Positions 15,969-24,237 of a stretch of 36,659 nt of DNA are shown piece after piece; position 1 is the first letter of the stretch, and every line of letters begins with the position of its first letter. Source of the DNA: Alphaproteobacteria bacterium (lineage in GTDB: Bacteria > Pseudomonadota > Alphaproteobacteria > RF32 > CAG-239); assembly GCA_017635595.1 (NCBI GenBank), contig JAGBLF010000025.1, positions 1-36,659 of the forward strand, given 5' to 3'. The translations under genes were made by a program, and so were the position numbers. The notes under the pieces were generated by a model. The model did no database searches and was not told the DNA's origin. It was given only the letters and a program-made list of their open reading frames with translations.

Positions 15969-17399
15969 ATGGATATAAGTACATATAATCCGAAATCCCT
16001 TAAGGCTGCCGAATTTATTTCAAATGATGAAATTTTAGACACTCTGGAATATGCGGAAAAAAATAAAAACAACATGGATCTGATTAATCAGATTTTAGAT
16101 AAGGCTAATAAAGAAAAAGGATTAACTCACCGCGAAGCCTCCGTTTTATTGGCTTGCGATGATCCGTCCGTTAATGAACAAATTTACGCTTTAGCTAAAC
16201 GGATTAAAATGAATTATTACGGTAATCGAATGGTTTTGTTTGCGCCGCTCTATTTATCAAACTACTGTGTCAACGGTTGCGTTTATTGTCCGTACCACCT
16301 GAAAAACAAGCATATTGCCCGCAAGAAAATGACACAGGAAGAAATCCGTCGCGAGGTTATTGCTCTGCAGGATATGGGACATAAAAGACTGGCTATCGAA
16401 CTCGGCGAAGATCCGATAAACAATCCGATTGAATATGTATTGGAAAGTATTAAAACCATTTACGATATCAAGCACAAAAACGGAGCTATTCGCCGTGTCA
16501 ACGTTAATATTGCCGCCACCACGGTTGAAAACTATCGCAAGCTTAAAGATGCCGGTATCGGAACCTATATTTTATTCCAAGAAACATATAATAAAAAATC
16601 GTATGAAACCCTGCACCCGACCGGTCCGAAGCACAACTACGAATGGCATACCGAAGCTATGGATCGTGCTATGGAAGGCGGTATTGATGATGTCGGTATC
16701 GGTGTTTTGTTCGGTCTTTCAACCTACCGCTATGAATTTGCAGGCCTTTTGATGCATGCCGAACACTTGGAAGCCGTTCACGGTGTCGGTCCGCATACCA
16801 TTAGCGTACCGCGTTTACGTCCGGCCGATGATATTGATACCAATGATTTCAAAGATTGTATTAATGATGATATTTTTGCTAAAATCGTTGCTTGTATTCG
16901 TATTTCCGTGCCTTATACCGGTATGATTATCTCTACCCGCGAAAGCAAAAAAACGCGTGAACGCGTTTTAGAACTCGGTATTTCACAACTGTCCGGCGGC
17001 TCGAAAACATCGGTCGGCGGCTATGCCGAGCCGGAACCGGAAGAAGAAAATTCGGCACAATTTGACGTTATTGATACGCGTACCTTAGATGAAGTCATCC
17101 AATGGCTGTTAAAACGCGGTTATATTCCGAGTTTCTGCACGGCTTGCTATCGTGCCGGACGCACCGGTGACCGCTTTATGGAACTGTGTAAAGCCAAGCA
17201 AATCCATAACTGTTGCCACCCGAATGCGTTGCTGACATTGGAAGAATACTTAACAGACTATGCTTCTCCGGAAACAAAGAAAATCGGCCGTGAAGTTATT
17301 GCTGCCGAAGTAGCCACATTAAAACCGGAAGTTGCAAAAAAGACTTCGGAATGGTTGGAATATATCCGCTCGGGTAAAGGGCGCGATTTCCGTTTCTAA
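15969..17399 (+). CDS. hydG: [FeFe]-hydrogenase maturation radical SAM enzyme HydG
   Basis: 476 residues, normal HydG length. The radical SAM cluster ligands are Cys100, Cys104 and Cys107 in CVNGCVYCPY. The HydG-specific C-terminal auxiliary cluster is present as CX2CX22C: Cys390, Cys393 and Cys416, within CTACYRAGRTG and ending CCHPNALLT. ThiH lacks this second pattern, which makes HydG the better call. HydG cleaves tyrosine to p-cresol and dehydroglycine, yielding the CO and cyanide ligands of the H-cluster. No hydE, hydF or hydrogenase gene lies in the window, so they must be elsewhere if the pathway works. The start has AGGA 12 nt upstream and follows the previous gene by 18 nt. Confidence 0.95.
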   Translation: MDISTYNPKSLKAAEFISNDEILDTLEYAEKNKNNMDLINQILDKANKEKGLTHREASVLLACDDPSVNEQIYALAKRIKMNYYGNRMVLFAPLYLSNYCVNGCVYCPYHLKNKHIARKKMTQEEIRREVIALQDMGHKRLAIELGEDPINNPIEYVLESIKTIYDIKHKNGAIRRVNVNIAATTVENYRKLKDAGIGTYILFQETYNKKSYETLHPTGPKHNYEWHTEAMDRAMEGGIDDVGIGVLFGLSTYRYEFAGLLMHAEHLEAVHGVGPHTISVPRLRPADDIDTNDFKDCINDDIFAKIVACIRISVPYTGMIISTRESKKTRERVLELGISQLSGGSKTSVGGYAEPEPEEENSAQFDVIDTRTLDEVIQWLLKRGYIPSFCTACYRAGRTGDRFMELCKAKQIHNCCHPNALLTLEEYLTDYASPETKKIGREVIAAEVATLKPEVAKKTSEWLEYIRSGKGRDFRF

Positions 17400-17438
17400 A
17401 CAAAACTTTTTGTTCATACTTCATTTTTCAAATGTTTG

Positions 17439-17467
17439 TTGACAGATATCGGTTAGTCTGCTATAAT
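17439..17467 (+). promoter_or_regulatory. Perfect consensus sigma-70 promoter
   Basis: TTGACA (17439-17444), 17 bp, TATAAT (17462-17467): six of six at both hexamers. It drives the unknown gene at 17502 and is the strongest promoter by eye in the window. Confidence 0.9.
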
Positions 17468-17487
17468 ATTGGCAGATTAACCGATAT
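17446..17487. promoter_or_regulatory. Operator-like inverted repeat centred on the -10 box
   Basis: ATATCGGTTAGTCTGC (17446-17461) and GCAGATTAACCGATAT (17472-17487) form a 16-bp inverted repeat with one mismatch around TATAATATTG. The left arm lies in the promoter spacer and would not be transcribed, so a protein-bound operator is more likely than an RNA hairpin. Confidence 0.65.
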
Positions 17488-17501
17488 TGGAGTATTGTGT
17501 G

Positions 17502-18641
17502 ATGCTTTCTGATGAAGAAGATAAAGAAGAAGTACAGTCTGTCGAACAGGATGTCACAGAAACGCTGGCGGGAGAAGCTGACGGTATGGATATGGCTGCC
17601 GTTCAGAAAGTAATTGCCGAAACAAAAGAAAAATCCGATTTAGAAGAAACTCTTAAAACTGAAAAAGCTACTTTAGAAACTGCAACTGCCGCAGAAAAAT
17701 CCGACTTGGAAAAGTTTGCCGCCACCACCCAAGATACCGGAATTATTTCAGCCATAAATGAAAGTTACGGTAAAGCATCCGAACAATATAACAATGCCGT
17801 ACGCAGTGAGGGTTCACCCGTAAAAGATGCTTATGAACTTCGCGATAAGATAAACAACATGCAAGATGCGCACGGCGAATTTAACAAACAAAAAGGTGAA
17901 TTGGGCGGAAAGATTGCCGTCAATTATGCCATGGGTGCGGCAACCGGCAGTGTCAACGGTGCCGGTACCGAAGGTTTGGGCGGAGCAACCGGAAATATTC
18001 CGGGAGCAGAAAGTTTAGATGCAAATGCCGCCAACGGTATGCAAATACCTGAAACACAAGTGGCAGGTAACAACGGTAATATGAATGATTTGATTAAGCA
18101 ATTGCGCCAAGGAAAAAATCCTAACTTAACCGACGGTGGAAATGACAACAAAGCAAAGCAGATTTCCGATTTGATGCAGACGGCTGCACAACAACATTCA
18201 TCACAAACCGAAGGACAGGAAAAAAGCTTTTTGCGCCGTACGGATGATGAGTTTAAGGCTGCCCTTGATTTAGGAGACAAGATACTGACAGATACCCCCG
18301 TTATAGGAGAAATGCACCGTAACGTTATGGCTCAGATGAAAGTTGCCGACGGTGTTGAGATGGCGCATCCTTTAGCCGGAAATATTGATACGGATCAAAA
18401 ACGAGACGGTTTGGCCGGACGTTTGGCTTCCATACAAGAAGGCGATATTGCACGCGCCGTTACCGGTCATGCTCAAAAACCTAGTGATAAAGAAGTTATA
18501 AAAGCCATGCGTCAGGGAAAAAATCCGCTAGATGCTTCGCAAAATAAAGAAAAGCCGCAAAAGGCGGCGAAATCTCCGATAGATGTAAAGCAAATGACGG
18601 CTCTGATAAATATGGCAAAATCTGAAAACGTCAAACCCTAA
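17502..18641 (+). CDS. Acidic, coiled-coil, Gly/Ala-rich protein of unknown function
   Basis: 379 residues from the ATG at 17502, 9 nt after GGAG; the upstream TTG at 17487 would put that signal inside the gene. No signal peptide or membrane helix. Residues about 40-145 are predicted helical with heptad-like Lys/Glu content. A Gly/Asn-rich linker (about 145-195) follows. A short motif, (I/M)RQGKNP-like, occurs twice (LRQGKNPNL near 205 and MRQGKNPLD near 348), each followed by a helix with a similar end (SDLMQTA, TALINMA). I do not know its function. The strong promoter with an operator-like dyad suggests high but switchable expression. A structural or secreted effector role is possible but unsupported. 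Confidence 0.8.
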   Translation: MLSDEEDKEEVQSVEQDVTETLAGEADGMDMAAVQKVIAETKEKSDLEETLKTEKATLETATAAEKSDLEKFAATTQDTGIISAINESYGKASEQYNNAVRSEGSPVKDAYELRDKINNMQDAHGEFNKQKGELGGKIAVNYAMGAATGSVNGAGTEGLGGATGNIPGAESLDANAANGMQIPETQVAGNNGNMNDLIKQLRQGKNPNLTDGGNDNKAKQISDLMQTAAQQHSSQTEGQEKSFLRRTDDEFKAALDLGDKILTDTPVIGEMHRNVMAQMKVADGVEMAHPLAGNIDTDQKRDGLAGRLASIQEGDIARAVTGHAQKPSDKEVIKAMRQGKNPLDASQNKEKPQKAAKSPIDVKQMTALINMAKSENVKP

Positions 18642-18667
18642 AGAATAATCCGAAAACATCTCATTTA

Positions 18668-18715
18668 AGAATAAAGAACCCGCTTAGTTTTTATGCTAAA
18701 CGGGGACTTTATTCT
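18668..18715. terminator. Imperfect bidirectional hairpin
   Basis: AGAATAAAG (18668-18676) pairs with CTTTATTCT (18707-18715), and the inner arms CCCG and TTAG pair with CTAA and CGGG with small mismatches. It lies between convergent genes ending at 18641 (+) and 18733 (-). Confidence 0.65.
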
Positions 18716-18732
18716 GATAATTTCGGTAAGAT

Positions 18733-20073
18733 TTATCCCTCGGCTGCAACCTTTTCTTCGGTATGACACGCCGTTATGACTGCTTTAACGCGGGTAATAC
18801 GCATATTATCCACACTCAAGACTTCATATTCACAGCAATCGTCTTTGGTTTTATCACCGATATTAGGCTCTTGTCCGAGCAGATTGAATACGTATCCGCC
18901 GATAGTGCTTTCTTCTAACTCGTGATAATGTAATCCCATTTCATTATAGGCATCTTCAACCAAAAACAGGCCGTCAAATTCATAAGTTTTATCATCAATT
19001 TTGACAACCGGTTCGGCAACAACTTCATCATGTTCATCTCTGATTTCGCCGACCAATTCTTCCAAAATATCTTCCATACTCAAAAGACCGGCCGTTCCGC
19101 CGTATTCATCGACAACAATCGCCAGATGACGGCGTGTTTTCATCATCTCATGTAAAATCTCGGAAATTGATTTATTTTCCGGAACAAACAAAATACTACG
19201 GACAATTTTTTTCAATAAATCCTTGTGCGGTTCATTTGAACATTCTAACAAATCACGAATATGAATCATACCTAAGATCTGATCTTTATCCTCAGCACAT
19301 AAAGGGAAACGTGTATGCTTGTGCTCTTTAACAAATTCCATAATTGTTTCAAAATCATCATCCTGATAAATACACTTCATATCCTGCCGCGGAATCATAA
19401 TTTCATGTGCGCAAGTTTCAGAAAAACTGATAGCGTTTTGGATAATTTCACTTTCGGTATCATCAATAACACCGCCCTTTTGTGAAGCATCAATAATCAA
19501 CTTAATTTCTTCTTCGGAGTGAGCATCTTCATTTTCGTCGGCTTGTTCTATATGCATTAAGCGTAAAATTGCCATGGATACATGATCAAAGCACCAAATA
19601 ATCGGTGTACAAATTTTATTAAACGCATACAACGGTTTGGCAATCATCATTGCATAACGTTCGGTATCCTGAATAGCCATAGACTTCGGAACCAATTCGC
19701 CTAAAACGACGTGTAAAAGCGTAATAAACGTAAACGCCACACCAAAGCTGATAGAATGCAACAGCACCCCATTCATTTCGAAAATACCGGATAACATATC
19801 TTCAAGCAAGCGCGAAACCGCCGGTTCACCGAGCCAACCCAAGCCAAGTGATGCCAAAGTAATACCCAGTTGTGTAGCACTTAAATAGGTATTTAAATGC
19901 TCGTTAATATCCAAAGCAATTTTAGCTCGTTTATCACCGGACTGCGCCAACTCCTCTAATTTGGTGCGGCGGATTTTAACGACAGCGAACTCGGAAACAA
20001 CGAAAAAAGCATTACAAAAAACAAGAAATAAAACCAATATTAAATTGATTATATAAGATGATATAGAACTCAT
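18733..20073 (-). CDS. CorC/HlyC-type membrane protein (CNNM/DUF21 + CBS pair)
   Basis: 446 residues. The N-terminal CNNM/DUF21 domain has hydrophobic helices (about 5-27, 68-85, 100-125 and 140-160) and the motif FFVVSEFAVVKIRRTKLEEL. A CBS pair (about 215-335) includes VIDDTESEIIQNAISF before it and MIPRQDMKCI at its start. The C-terminal CorC_HlyC domain (about 355-435) includes DGLFLVEDAYNEMG and ESTIGGYVF. Relatives are implicated in magnesium or cobalt handling, and some are annotated as haemolysins; transport direction cannot be told from sequence. A good minus-strand promoter lies at 20115-20143, and GAGGTT precedes the start at a long 14-nt spacing. Confidence 0.93.
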   Translation of the reverse strand: MSSISSYIINLILVLFLVFCNAFFVVSEFAVVKIRRTKLEELAQSGDKRAKIALDINEHLNTYLSATQLGITLASLGLGWLGEPAVSRLLEDMLSGIFEMNGVLLHSISFGVAFTFITLLHVVLGELVPKSMAIQDTERYAMMIAKPLYAFNKICTPIIWCFDHVSMAILRLMHIEQADENEDAHSEEEIKLIIDASQKGGVIDDTESEIIQNAISFSETCAHEIMIPRQDMKCIYQDDDFETIMEFVKEHKHTRFPLCAEDKDQILGMIHIRDLLECSNEPHKDLLKKIVRSILFVPENKSISEILHEMMKTRRHLAIVVDEYGGTAGLLSMEDILEELVGEIRDEHDEVVAEPVVKIDDKTYEFDGLFLVEDAYNEMGLHYHELEESTIGGYVFNLLGQEPNIGDKTKDDCCEYEVLSVDNMRITRVKAVITACHTEEKVAAEG

Positions 20074-20114
20074 AAATGTTGTAATCTAACCTCAAAATGT
20101 TATAACACAGAGTG

Positions 20115-20143
20115 AATATACAAAGATATAACCCTCTTGTCAA
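20115..20143 (-). promoter_or_regulatory. Promoter of the CorC-like gene
   Basis: On the minus strand, TTGACA (20143-20138), 17 bp, TATATT (20120-20115). The leader would be about 35 nt. Confidence 0.7.
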
Positions 20144-20237
20144 TATATCTGTTTATAAATATATTCCTTACAATAACAAAATATCTTGCAAGAAGTAAAA
20201 AAGTCATTAATATAGGCAAATAAAAGGAGAATAAATA

Positions 20238-20873
20238 ATGTTTAAATATCTGATTTACCTGATTGCACTTACAATCATCGTCGGCGGCGTTGCCGGCGCT
20301 TTCCATTTGTATCGTGTCAACCAAAAAAACAAAACAGAAATGGCTAAATTTGCCGATAAAGTGCAATATAAAAACAATTTGGGAAAAGTTCTGGTCGTCT
20401 ATTATTCTTTAAGTGGTCAAACCCGGAAAATCGCCGAATATATCGCAGCACAAACAAACGCCGACACTTATGAAATTACCGTAACCGAACCCTACGCATC
20501 GCCTTCGGTATATGCCAAAAGCAAAAAAGAACTCGACAGCAAACAATACCCGCCGTTGGCAACCGAGATTCCGGATTTATCTGCCTATGATGTCATCTTT
20601 GTCGGCGGACCGGTATGGTGGTACACCATGGCTACTCCGTTATTCAGCTTTTTACAAAAAGCCGACTTTGCCGGCAAAAAAGTTGTCCCTTTTTCGACAC
20701 AAGGCAGCAACTACGGTAAATTCTTCGCCGATTTTGCCGATACAGCTAAAAATGCCGACATCCAAAAATCAGAAAATTTCAACAACTTAAAGCCGGAATA
20801 TGATGAGATGGTTCATAATAAAATCAACACATGGCTGAACGATTTAACAGAGACGATTACAGCCGACGAATAA
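20238..20873 (+). CDS. Membrane-anchored flavodoxin-like protein
   Basis: 211 residues. An N-terminal helix (about 4-24) anchors a flavodoxin domain. The FMN phosphate loop is YYSLSGQTRKIAEYI (about 55-69), and later loops GGPVWWYTMATPL (about 124-136) and FSTQGSNYGKF (about 152-162) would contact the isoalloxazine ring. Anchoring is unusual for flavodoxins; the domain could face either side of the membrane. Start supported by AAGGAGA 7 nt upstream. A possible promoter is TTGCAA (20186-20191), 16 bp, TAATAT (20208-20213). Its last 17 bp overlap the convergent HD-domain gene. Confidence 0.88.
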   Translation: MFKYLIYLIALTIIVGGVAGAFHLYRVNQKNKTEMAKFADKVQYKNNLGKVLVVYYSLSGQTRKIAEYIAAQTNADTYEITVTEPYASPSVYAKSKKELDSKQYPPLATEIPDLSAYDVIFVGGPVWWYTMATPLFSFLQKADFAGKKVVPFSTQGSNYGKFFADFADTAKNADIQKSENFNNLKPEYDEMVHNKINTWLNDLTETITADE

Positions 20874-21390
20874 GCTCCATCAACATTTGTTTGGTTTTAT
20901 CATCTAATTTTTCAATACGAGGCATAGAACTTTGCGTAAATTCTTCGACAAGTTTTATGCCTTGTTCTTTTTGGTAATAACTTGCCGTTACGATATTATC
21001 CACCCTATCCAAGGCCTTCATAAATTTAGATTCCGGTGTTGTTTCCGCTTCAAACTCGTTAAACAAATCGATAAAATCCGGACGGTTCAAACTCTCGGCA
21101 ATATGCTCAAAGGCCGCACATTCTTTTTTATTTTTCTCTGCCGGATCAATAGTCCCCGGCATATAATCTCCGCAAAAGACCTCGGCCATATCATGAACTA
21201 AAGCCAATTTGAGGCATTTAAGCAAATCCAGATTTTTCGGAGCCAATAATAAAGCCAATATTGCCAAACTGTATGAATGATCGGCATCACTTTCCGGATT
21301 GCGGACATGACGACACACCCACCCCGTCCGCTTTAAGCTTTTCATTTTACCTAATATATCAACCAATTCATTTACTTGTAAAGATGTCAT
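20857..21390 (-). CDS. HD-domain phosphohydrolase (YfbR/HDDC2-like 5'-nucleotidase)
   Basis: 177 residues. Metal-binding HD motifs are RHVRNPESDADHSY (His about 28, His about 38), LVHDMAEVFCGD (His/Asp about 65-66) and DRVDN (Asp about 128). Size and motif order match the HD_3/HDDC2 family, whose members are dephosphorylating enzymes for deoxynucleoside monophosphates. It is the last gene of a minus-strand run that starts with the alpha/beta hydrolase at 25005, 12 nt after ybaK, and overlaps the flavodoxin gene tail to tail by 17 bp. Confidence 0.9.
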   Translation of the reverse strand: MTSLQVNELVDILGKMKSLKRTGWVCRHVRNPESDADHSYSLAILALLLAPKNLDLLKCLKLALVHDMAEVFCGDYMPGTIDPAEKNKKECAAFEHIAESLNRPDFIDLFNEFEAETTPESKFMKALDRVDNIVTASYYQKEQGIKLVEEFTQSSMPRIEKLDDKTKQMLMELIRRL

Positions 21391-21402
21391 GGCATTTCCT
21401 TT

Positions 21403-21885
21403 TCAATCCAGTGTCAAATCGGCAAAACCGGCATGAATAGCGGCGGCTAAAGCTTCGGCGTTTAACTCGAGCGTTAAACCGATTTTACCGCCGCTCAAAC
21501 AAATCGTATCAAATAAAACCGCCGTTTCATCGATAAAAACCGGAAAATTTTTCTTCATCCCGACCGGTGAACACCCACCATGTACGTACCCTGTCAAAGG
21601 CAAAAGTTTTTTGAGTGGCAACATTGATAAATCTTTCACTCCCGCGGCGTGCGCGGCTTTTTTAACACTCAACTCCTTATTTGCCGGAATTACAAAAACA
21701 AAATGGTTAAATCCGTGCTGATTGTCGGGAGCCTCGGTTACCAATGTTTTAAAAACCTGTTCAACCGGCTTTTTGACATAGCTTGCTACCGTCACGGCAT
21801 CGACGGCTTCTTTAATATTATATTCGTAAACTTTGTAATTAATGCCTGCCGTTTCGACAATCCGCATTGCATTGGTTTTTATCAT
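21403..21885 (-). CDS. ybaK: YbaK/EbsC-type Cys-tRNA(Pro) deacylase
   Basis: 160 residues, family-typical length. Signature features are EQVFKTLVTE with the conserved Lys (about 46), FVIPANKELSVKKAA, TGYVHGGCSPVGMKK and CLSGGKIGLTLEL, in the same order as E. coli YbaK. It hydrolyses mischarged Cys-tRNA(Pro) in trans. It lies 17 nt after era in the same direction and is probably cotranscribed. Confidence 0.93.
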   Translation of the reverse strand: MIKTNAMRIVETAGINYKVYEYNIKEAVDAVTVASYVKKPVEQVFKTLVTEAPDNQHGFNHFVFVIPANKELSVKKAAHAAGVKDLSMLPLKKLLPLTGYVHGGCSPVGMKKNFPVFIDETAVLFDTICLSGGKIGLTLELNAEALAAAIHAGFADLTLD

Positions 21886-21902
21886 CGCTCGTCCGGTTTA
21901 CA

Positions 21903-22799
21903 TCAAGATTTGAAATTCAGGCCCCAATCGTTGTAATGAGAAGGGTCTTCTTCCCAGTTTTCGCGCACTTTAACATATAAAAACAGATGGATACGTTCTT
22001 CTAACAATTCTTCCAATTCTTCACGCGCACTCTGCCCGATTTTTTTAATCATTGAGCCGTTGTGCCCTAAAATAATCGACTTATGACCGTCACGCGTGAC
22101 ATAAATCGTCATTTCGGCACGGATAGAACCGTCCTCTTTATGCTCCCATAACTCCGGTTCAACCGTTAAGGCATACGGAACTTCCTGACGCAAATTCAAA
22201 AACAACTTTTCACGCACAACTTCGGCAGCCAACATTCTAAGCGGCATATCCGACATTTGTTCTTCGGGATAATACCACGGACTTTCCGGCAGATTTTCAG
22301 CCAAATACTCATAAAAATCGGTAATATGGTCACCGGATTGTGCCGAAAACATAAATACGGCATCAAAATTAAACAGATTTACGAATTCTTCTTTAAGACG
22401 CAAGAGTTCATCTTCTTCCATCAAATCGATTTTATTAAAAGCTAAAACAGCATGCGCATCACGTTTAATCAACTCATCTATAATAGCCGAAGTTTCTTCA
22501 TTCATCCCGCGTTTGGCATCCACAACCAAGACATTAATGTCGGCATCACCGAAACCGTTCCAAGCTGAAGCGACCATAGCCCTGTCTAAGCGGCGTTTAG
22601 GCACAAAAATACCCGGCGTATCCAAAAAGATAATTTGGGTATTATCATAAATTCCGATACCTTTAATCGTGGTTCGGGTTGTTTGTGCTTTCGGCGACAC
22701 AATTGAAACTTTAGACCCGACAAAATTATTGGTAATGGTCGATTTTCCGGCATTAGGTGCACCGATTAAAGCAACATATCCGCAGCGTGTCGTACTCAT
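21903..22799 (-). CDS. era: GTPase Era
   Basis: 298 residues, normal length. GTPase motifs: GAPNAGKSTI (G1), DTPGIF (G3), NKID (G4) and SAQSGDH (G5 region). The C-terminal KH domain contains GHNGSMIKKIGQSAREELEE. Era binds the 3' end of 16S rRNA and assists 30S assembly. It starts 3 nt after rnc, forming the classical lepB-rnc-era cluster. Confidence 0.98.
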   Translation of the reverse strand: MSTTRCGYVALIGAPNAGKSTITNNFVGSKVSIVSPKAQTTRTTIKGIGIYDNTQIIFLDTPGIFVPKRRLDRAMVASAWNGFGDADINVLVVDAKRGMNEETSAIIDELIKRDAHAVLAFNKIDLMEEDELLRLKEEFVNLFNFDAVFMFSAQSGDHITDFYEYLAENLPESPWYYPEEQMSDMPLRMLAAEVVREKLFLNLRQEVPYALTVEPELWEHKEDGSIRAEMTIYVTRDGHKSIILGHNGSMIKKIGQSAREELEELLEERIHLFLYVKVRENWEEDPSHYNDWGLNFKS

Positions 22800-22802
22800 A
22801 AT

Positions 22803-23450
22803 TTATCCTATCAGTTCCAAGAGTTTACCGGCCGCCTGTTGTTCGGCCGTTTTTTTGTTTTTACCCTGACCTAAAGCAAATCTGCCGTCATTCATTGAGA
22901 CTTTAACGGTAAAAACGGGTTCATGCTCCGTACCTTCTTTGGCAACGGTTTCATAAACGGGCGACGGCAATTTCAAGCTGTGAAATTTTTCCTGTAATTG
23001 GGTTTTGGCATCTTTTTCCGAACCGTTATCGGTATCTATCATATCTTTCCAGTTTTCTTCGACAAAGCGAATAGCTTCTTCAATATTTGAATCAATATAA
23101 ATTGCGCCGATAATCGCTTCACCGACATCACATAAAACATTTACGCTTTGTACTGTTTCTTTGTCTTTGGCAATAATATAATCATCAATATGCAATTTCT
23201 TCACAACGGCGGCAACAGTCTCGGCACGCACAAGTTGAACATGGCGTTGTGCCAAAACCCCCTCTTTGTCTTTCGGAAACAGATTATACAACAGATGAGC
23301 CATTGTCATACCGAGAACACGATCACCCAAAAATTCCAACCGTTCATAGTTATATCGTTCGTTGCCGGTCACACTGCTGTGTGTCAGAGCTTGTTTAAGC
23401 AACAACGGATTTCTGAAGCGATATTTTAATGTTTGCTGTAATTTTTCCAT
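22803..23450 (-). CDS. rnc: Ribonuclease III
   Basis: 215 residues from the ATG at 23450; the open frame reaches 23507, but that part overlaps lepB, and the ATG at 23450 lies 2 nt after the lepB stop. Catalytic signature ERLEFLGDRVLG near residues 35-46 and a second acidic site at DVGEAIIGAIYID near 108-120. The C-terminal double-stranded-RNA-binding domain (about 148-213) ends with NKKTAEQQAAGKLLELIG. It processes rRNA precursors and other duplex RNAs. Confidence 0.97.
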   Translation of the reverse strand: MEKLQQTLKYRFRNPLLLKQALTHSSVTGNERYNYERLEFLGDRVLGMTMAHLLYNLFPKDKEGVLAQRHVQLVRAETVAAVVKKLHIDDYIIAKDKETVQSVNVLCDVGEAIIGAIYIDSNIEEAIRFVEENWKDMIDTDNGSEKDAKTQLQEKFHSLKLPSPVYETVAKEGTEHEPVFTVKVSMNDGRFALGQGKNKKTAEQQAAGKLLELIG

Positions 23451-23452
23451 AA

Positions 23453-24235
23453 TTAATGAATACCCATAAAAAAGCGTCTCCAGCGAATGGCATGAAACCA
23501 TGTCCAAGGCTTAAATATCGAACCGCTGTCATCATGCGAAAAGAAAATAAATTTAGCCTTACCGACCAGATTTTCCTTCGGCACAAAACCGACACTGATA
23601 CGGCTGTCATCCGAACGATCACGGTTATCGCCCATCACAAAATACGAATCTTCAGGTACTTCAAAAACCTCCGTATTATCAACAATCCGCTCTTTATCGG
23701 ACAATTCCAATATCTGATGCTCAATGCCGTTCGGCAGAGTTTCTTTATATTTATGATAAAACTCCGGTAATGCCAAATATTCATCAATAATATAGCGTCC
23801 GTCTTTTTCTCGTTCAACTTTTTCATCATTGATATACAAACGACCGTCTTTCATTTGCACCTTATCCCCCGGCAAACCGATAACACGCTTAATAAAATCG
23901 GTATGGGTATTTTTCGGGAATTTAAAAACAACCACATCGCCGCGCTTAGGATCGGTATTCCAGATACGTCCCTTAAAAATCGGCAGACCGCCCGGAAAAG
24001 AATAACGTGAATACCCGTAAGTATACTTGGTCACAAACAGATAATCCCCCACACGCAAGGTCGGATACATTGAATGTGACGGAATTCTGAACGGTTCCAA
24101 CAGAAAACTGCGTATAACCAAGGCTATTAATATAGCCAGCAAAACGGTTTTGACATTTTCCATAAAGGAGCTTTCTTTAGAATCATCAATTTGATCAGAT
24201 GTCTTTTTAAAAATATTATCAACAGTTTTACGCAC
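23453..24235 (-). CDS. lepB: Signal peptidase I
   Basis: 260 residues from a GTG at 24235. GAGGA at the end of the upstream gene acts as the ribosome-binding site. A single N-terminal anchor (about 28-46) precedes the catalytic part. Box B is PSHSMYPTLRVGD with nucleophile Ser55; box D, FIKRVIGLPGDK near 110-121, holds the general-base Lys; box E is MGDNRDRSDDSR. It cleaves signal peptides of exported proteins on the periplasmic side. The genes are tightly packed: 2 nt upstream and 2 nt downstream. Confidence 0.97.
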   Translation of the reverse strand: MRKTVDNIFKKTSDQIDDSKESSFMENVKTVLLAILIALVIRSFLLEPFRIPSHSMYPTLRVGDYLFVTKYTYGYSRYSFPGGLPIFKGRIWNTDPKRGDVVVFKFPKNTHTDFIKRVIGLPGDKVQMKDGRLYINDEKVEREKDGRYIIDEYLALPEFYHKYKETLPNGIEHQILELSDKERIVDNTEVFEVPEDSYFVMGDNRDRSDDSRISVGFVPKENLVGKAKFIFFSHDDSGSIFKPWTWFHAIRWRRFFMGIH

Positions 24236-24237
24236 GA

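Noticed and set aside
20857..20873. 17-bp overlap of convergent genes as evidence of a misannotated end
   Set aside because: Both stops are clear, and short tail-to-tail overlaps are common in compact genomes.
23451..23507. Longer rnc start overlapping lepB
   Set aside because: The extra residues do not resemble RNase III, and the ATG at 23450 sits 2 nt after the lepB stop.
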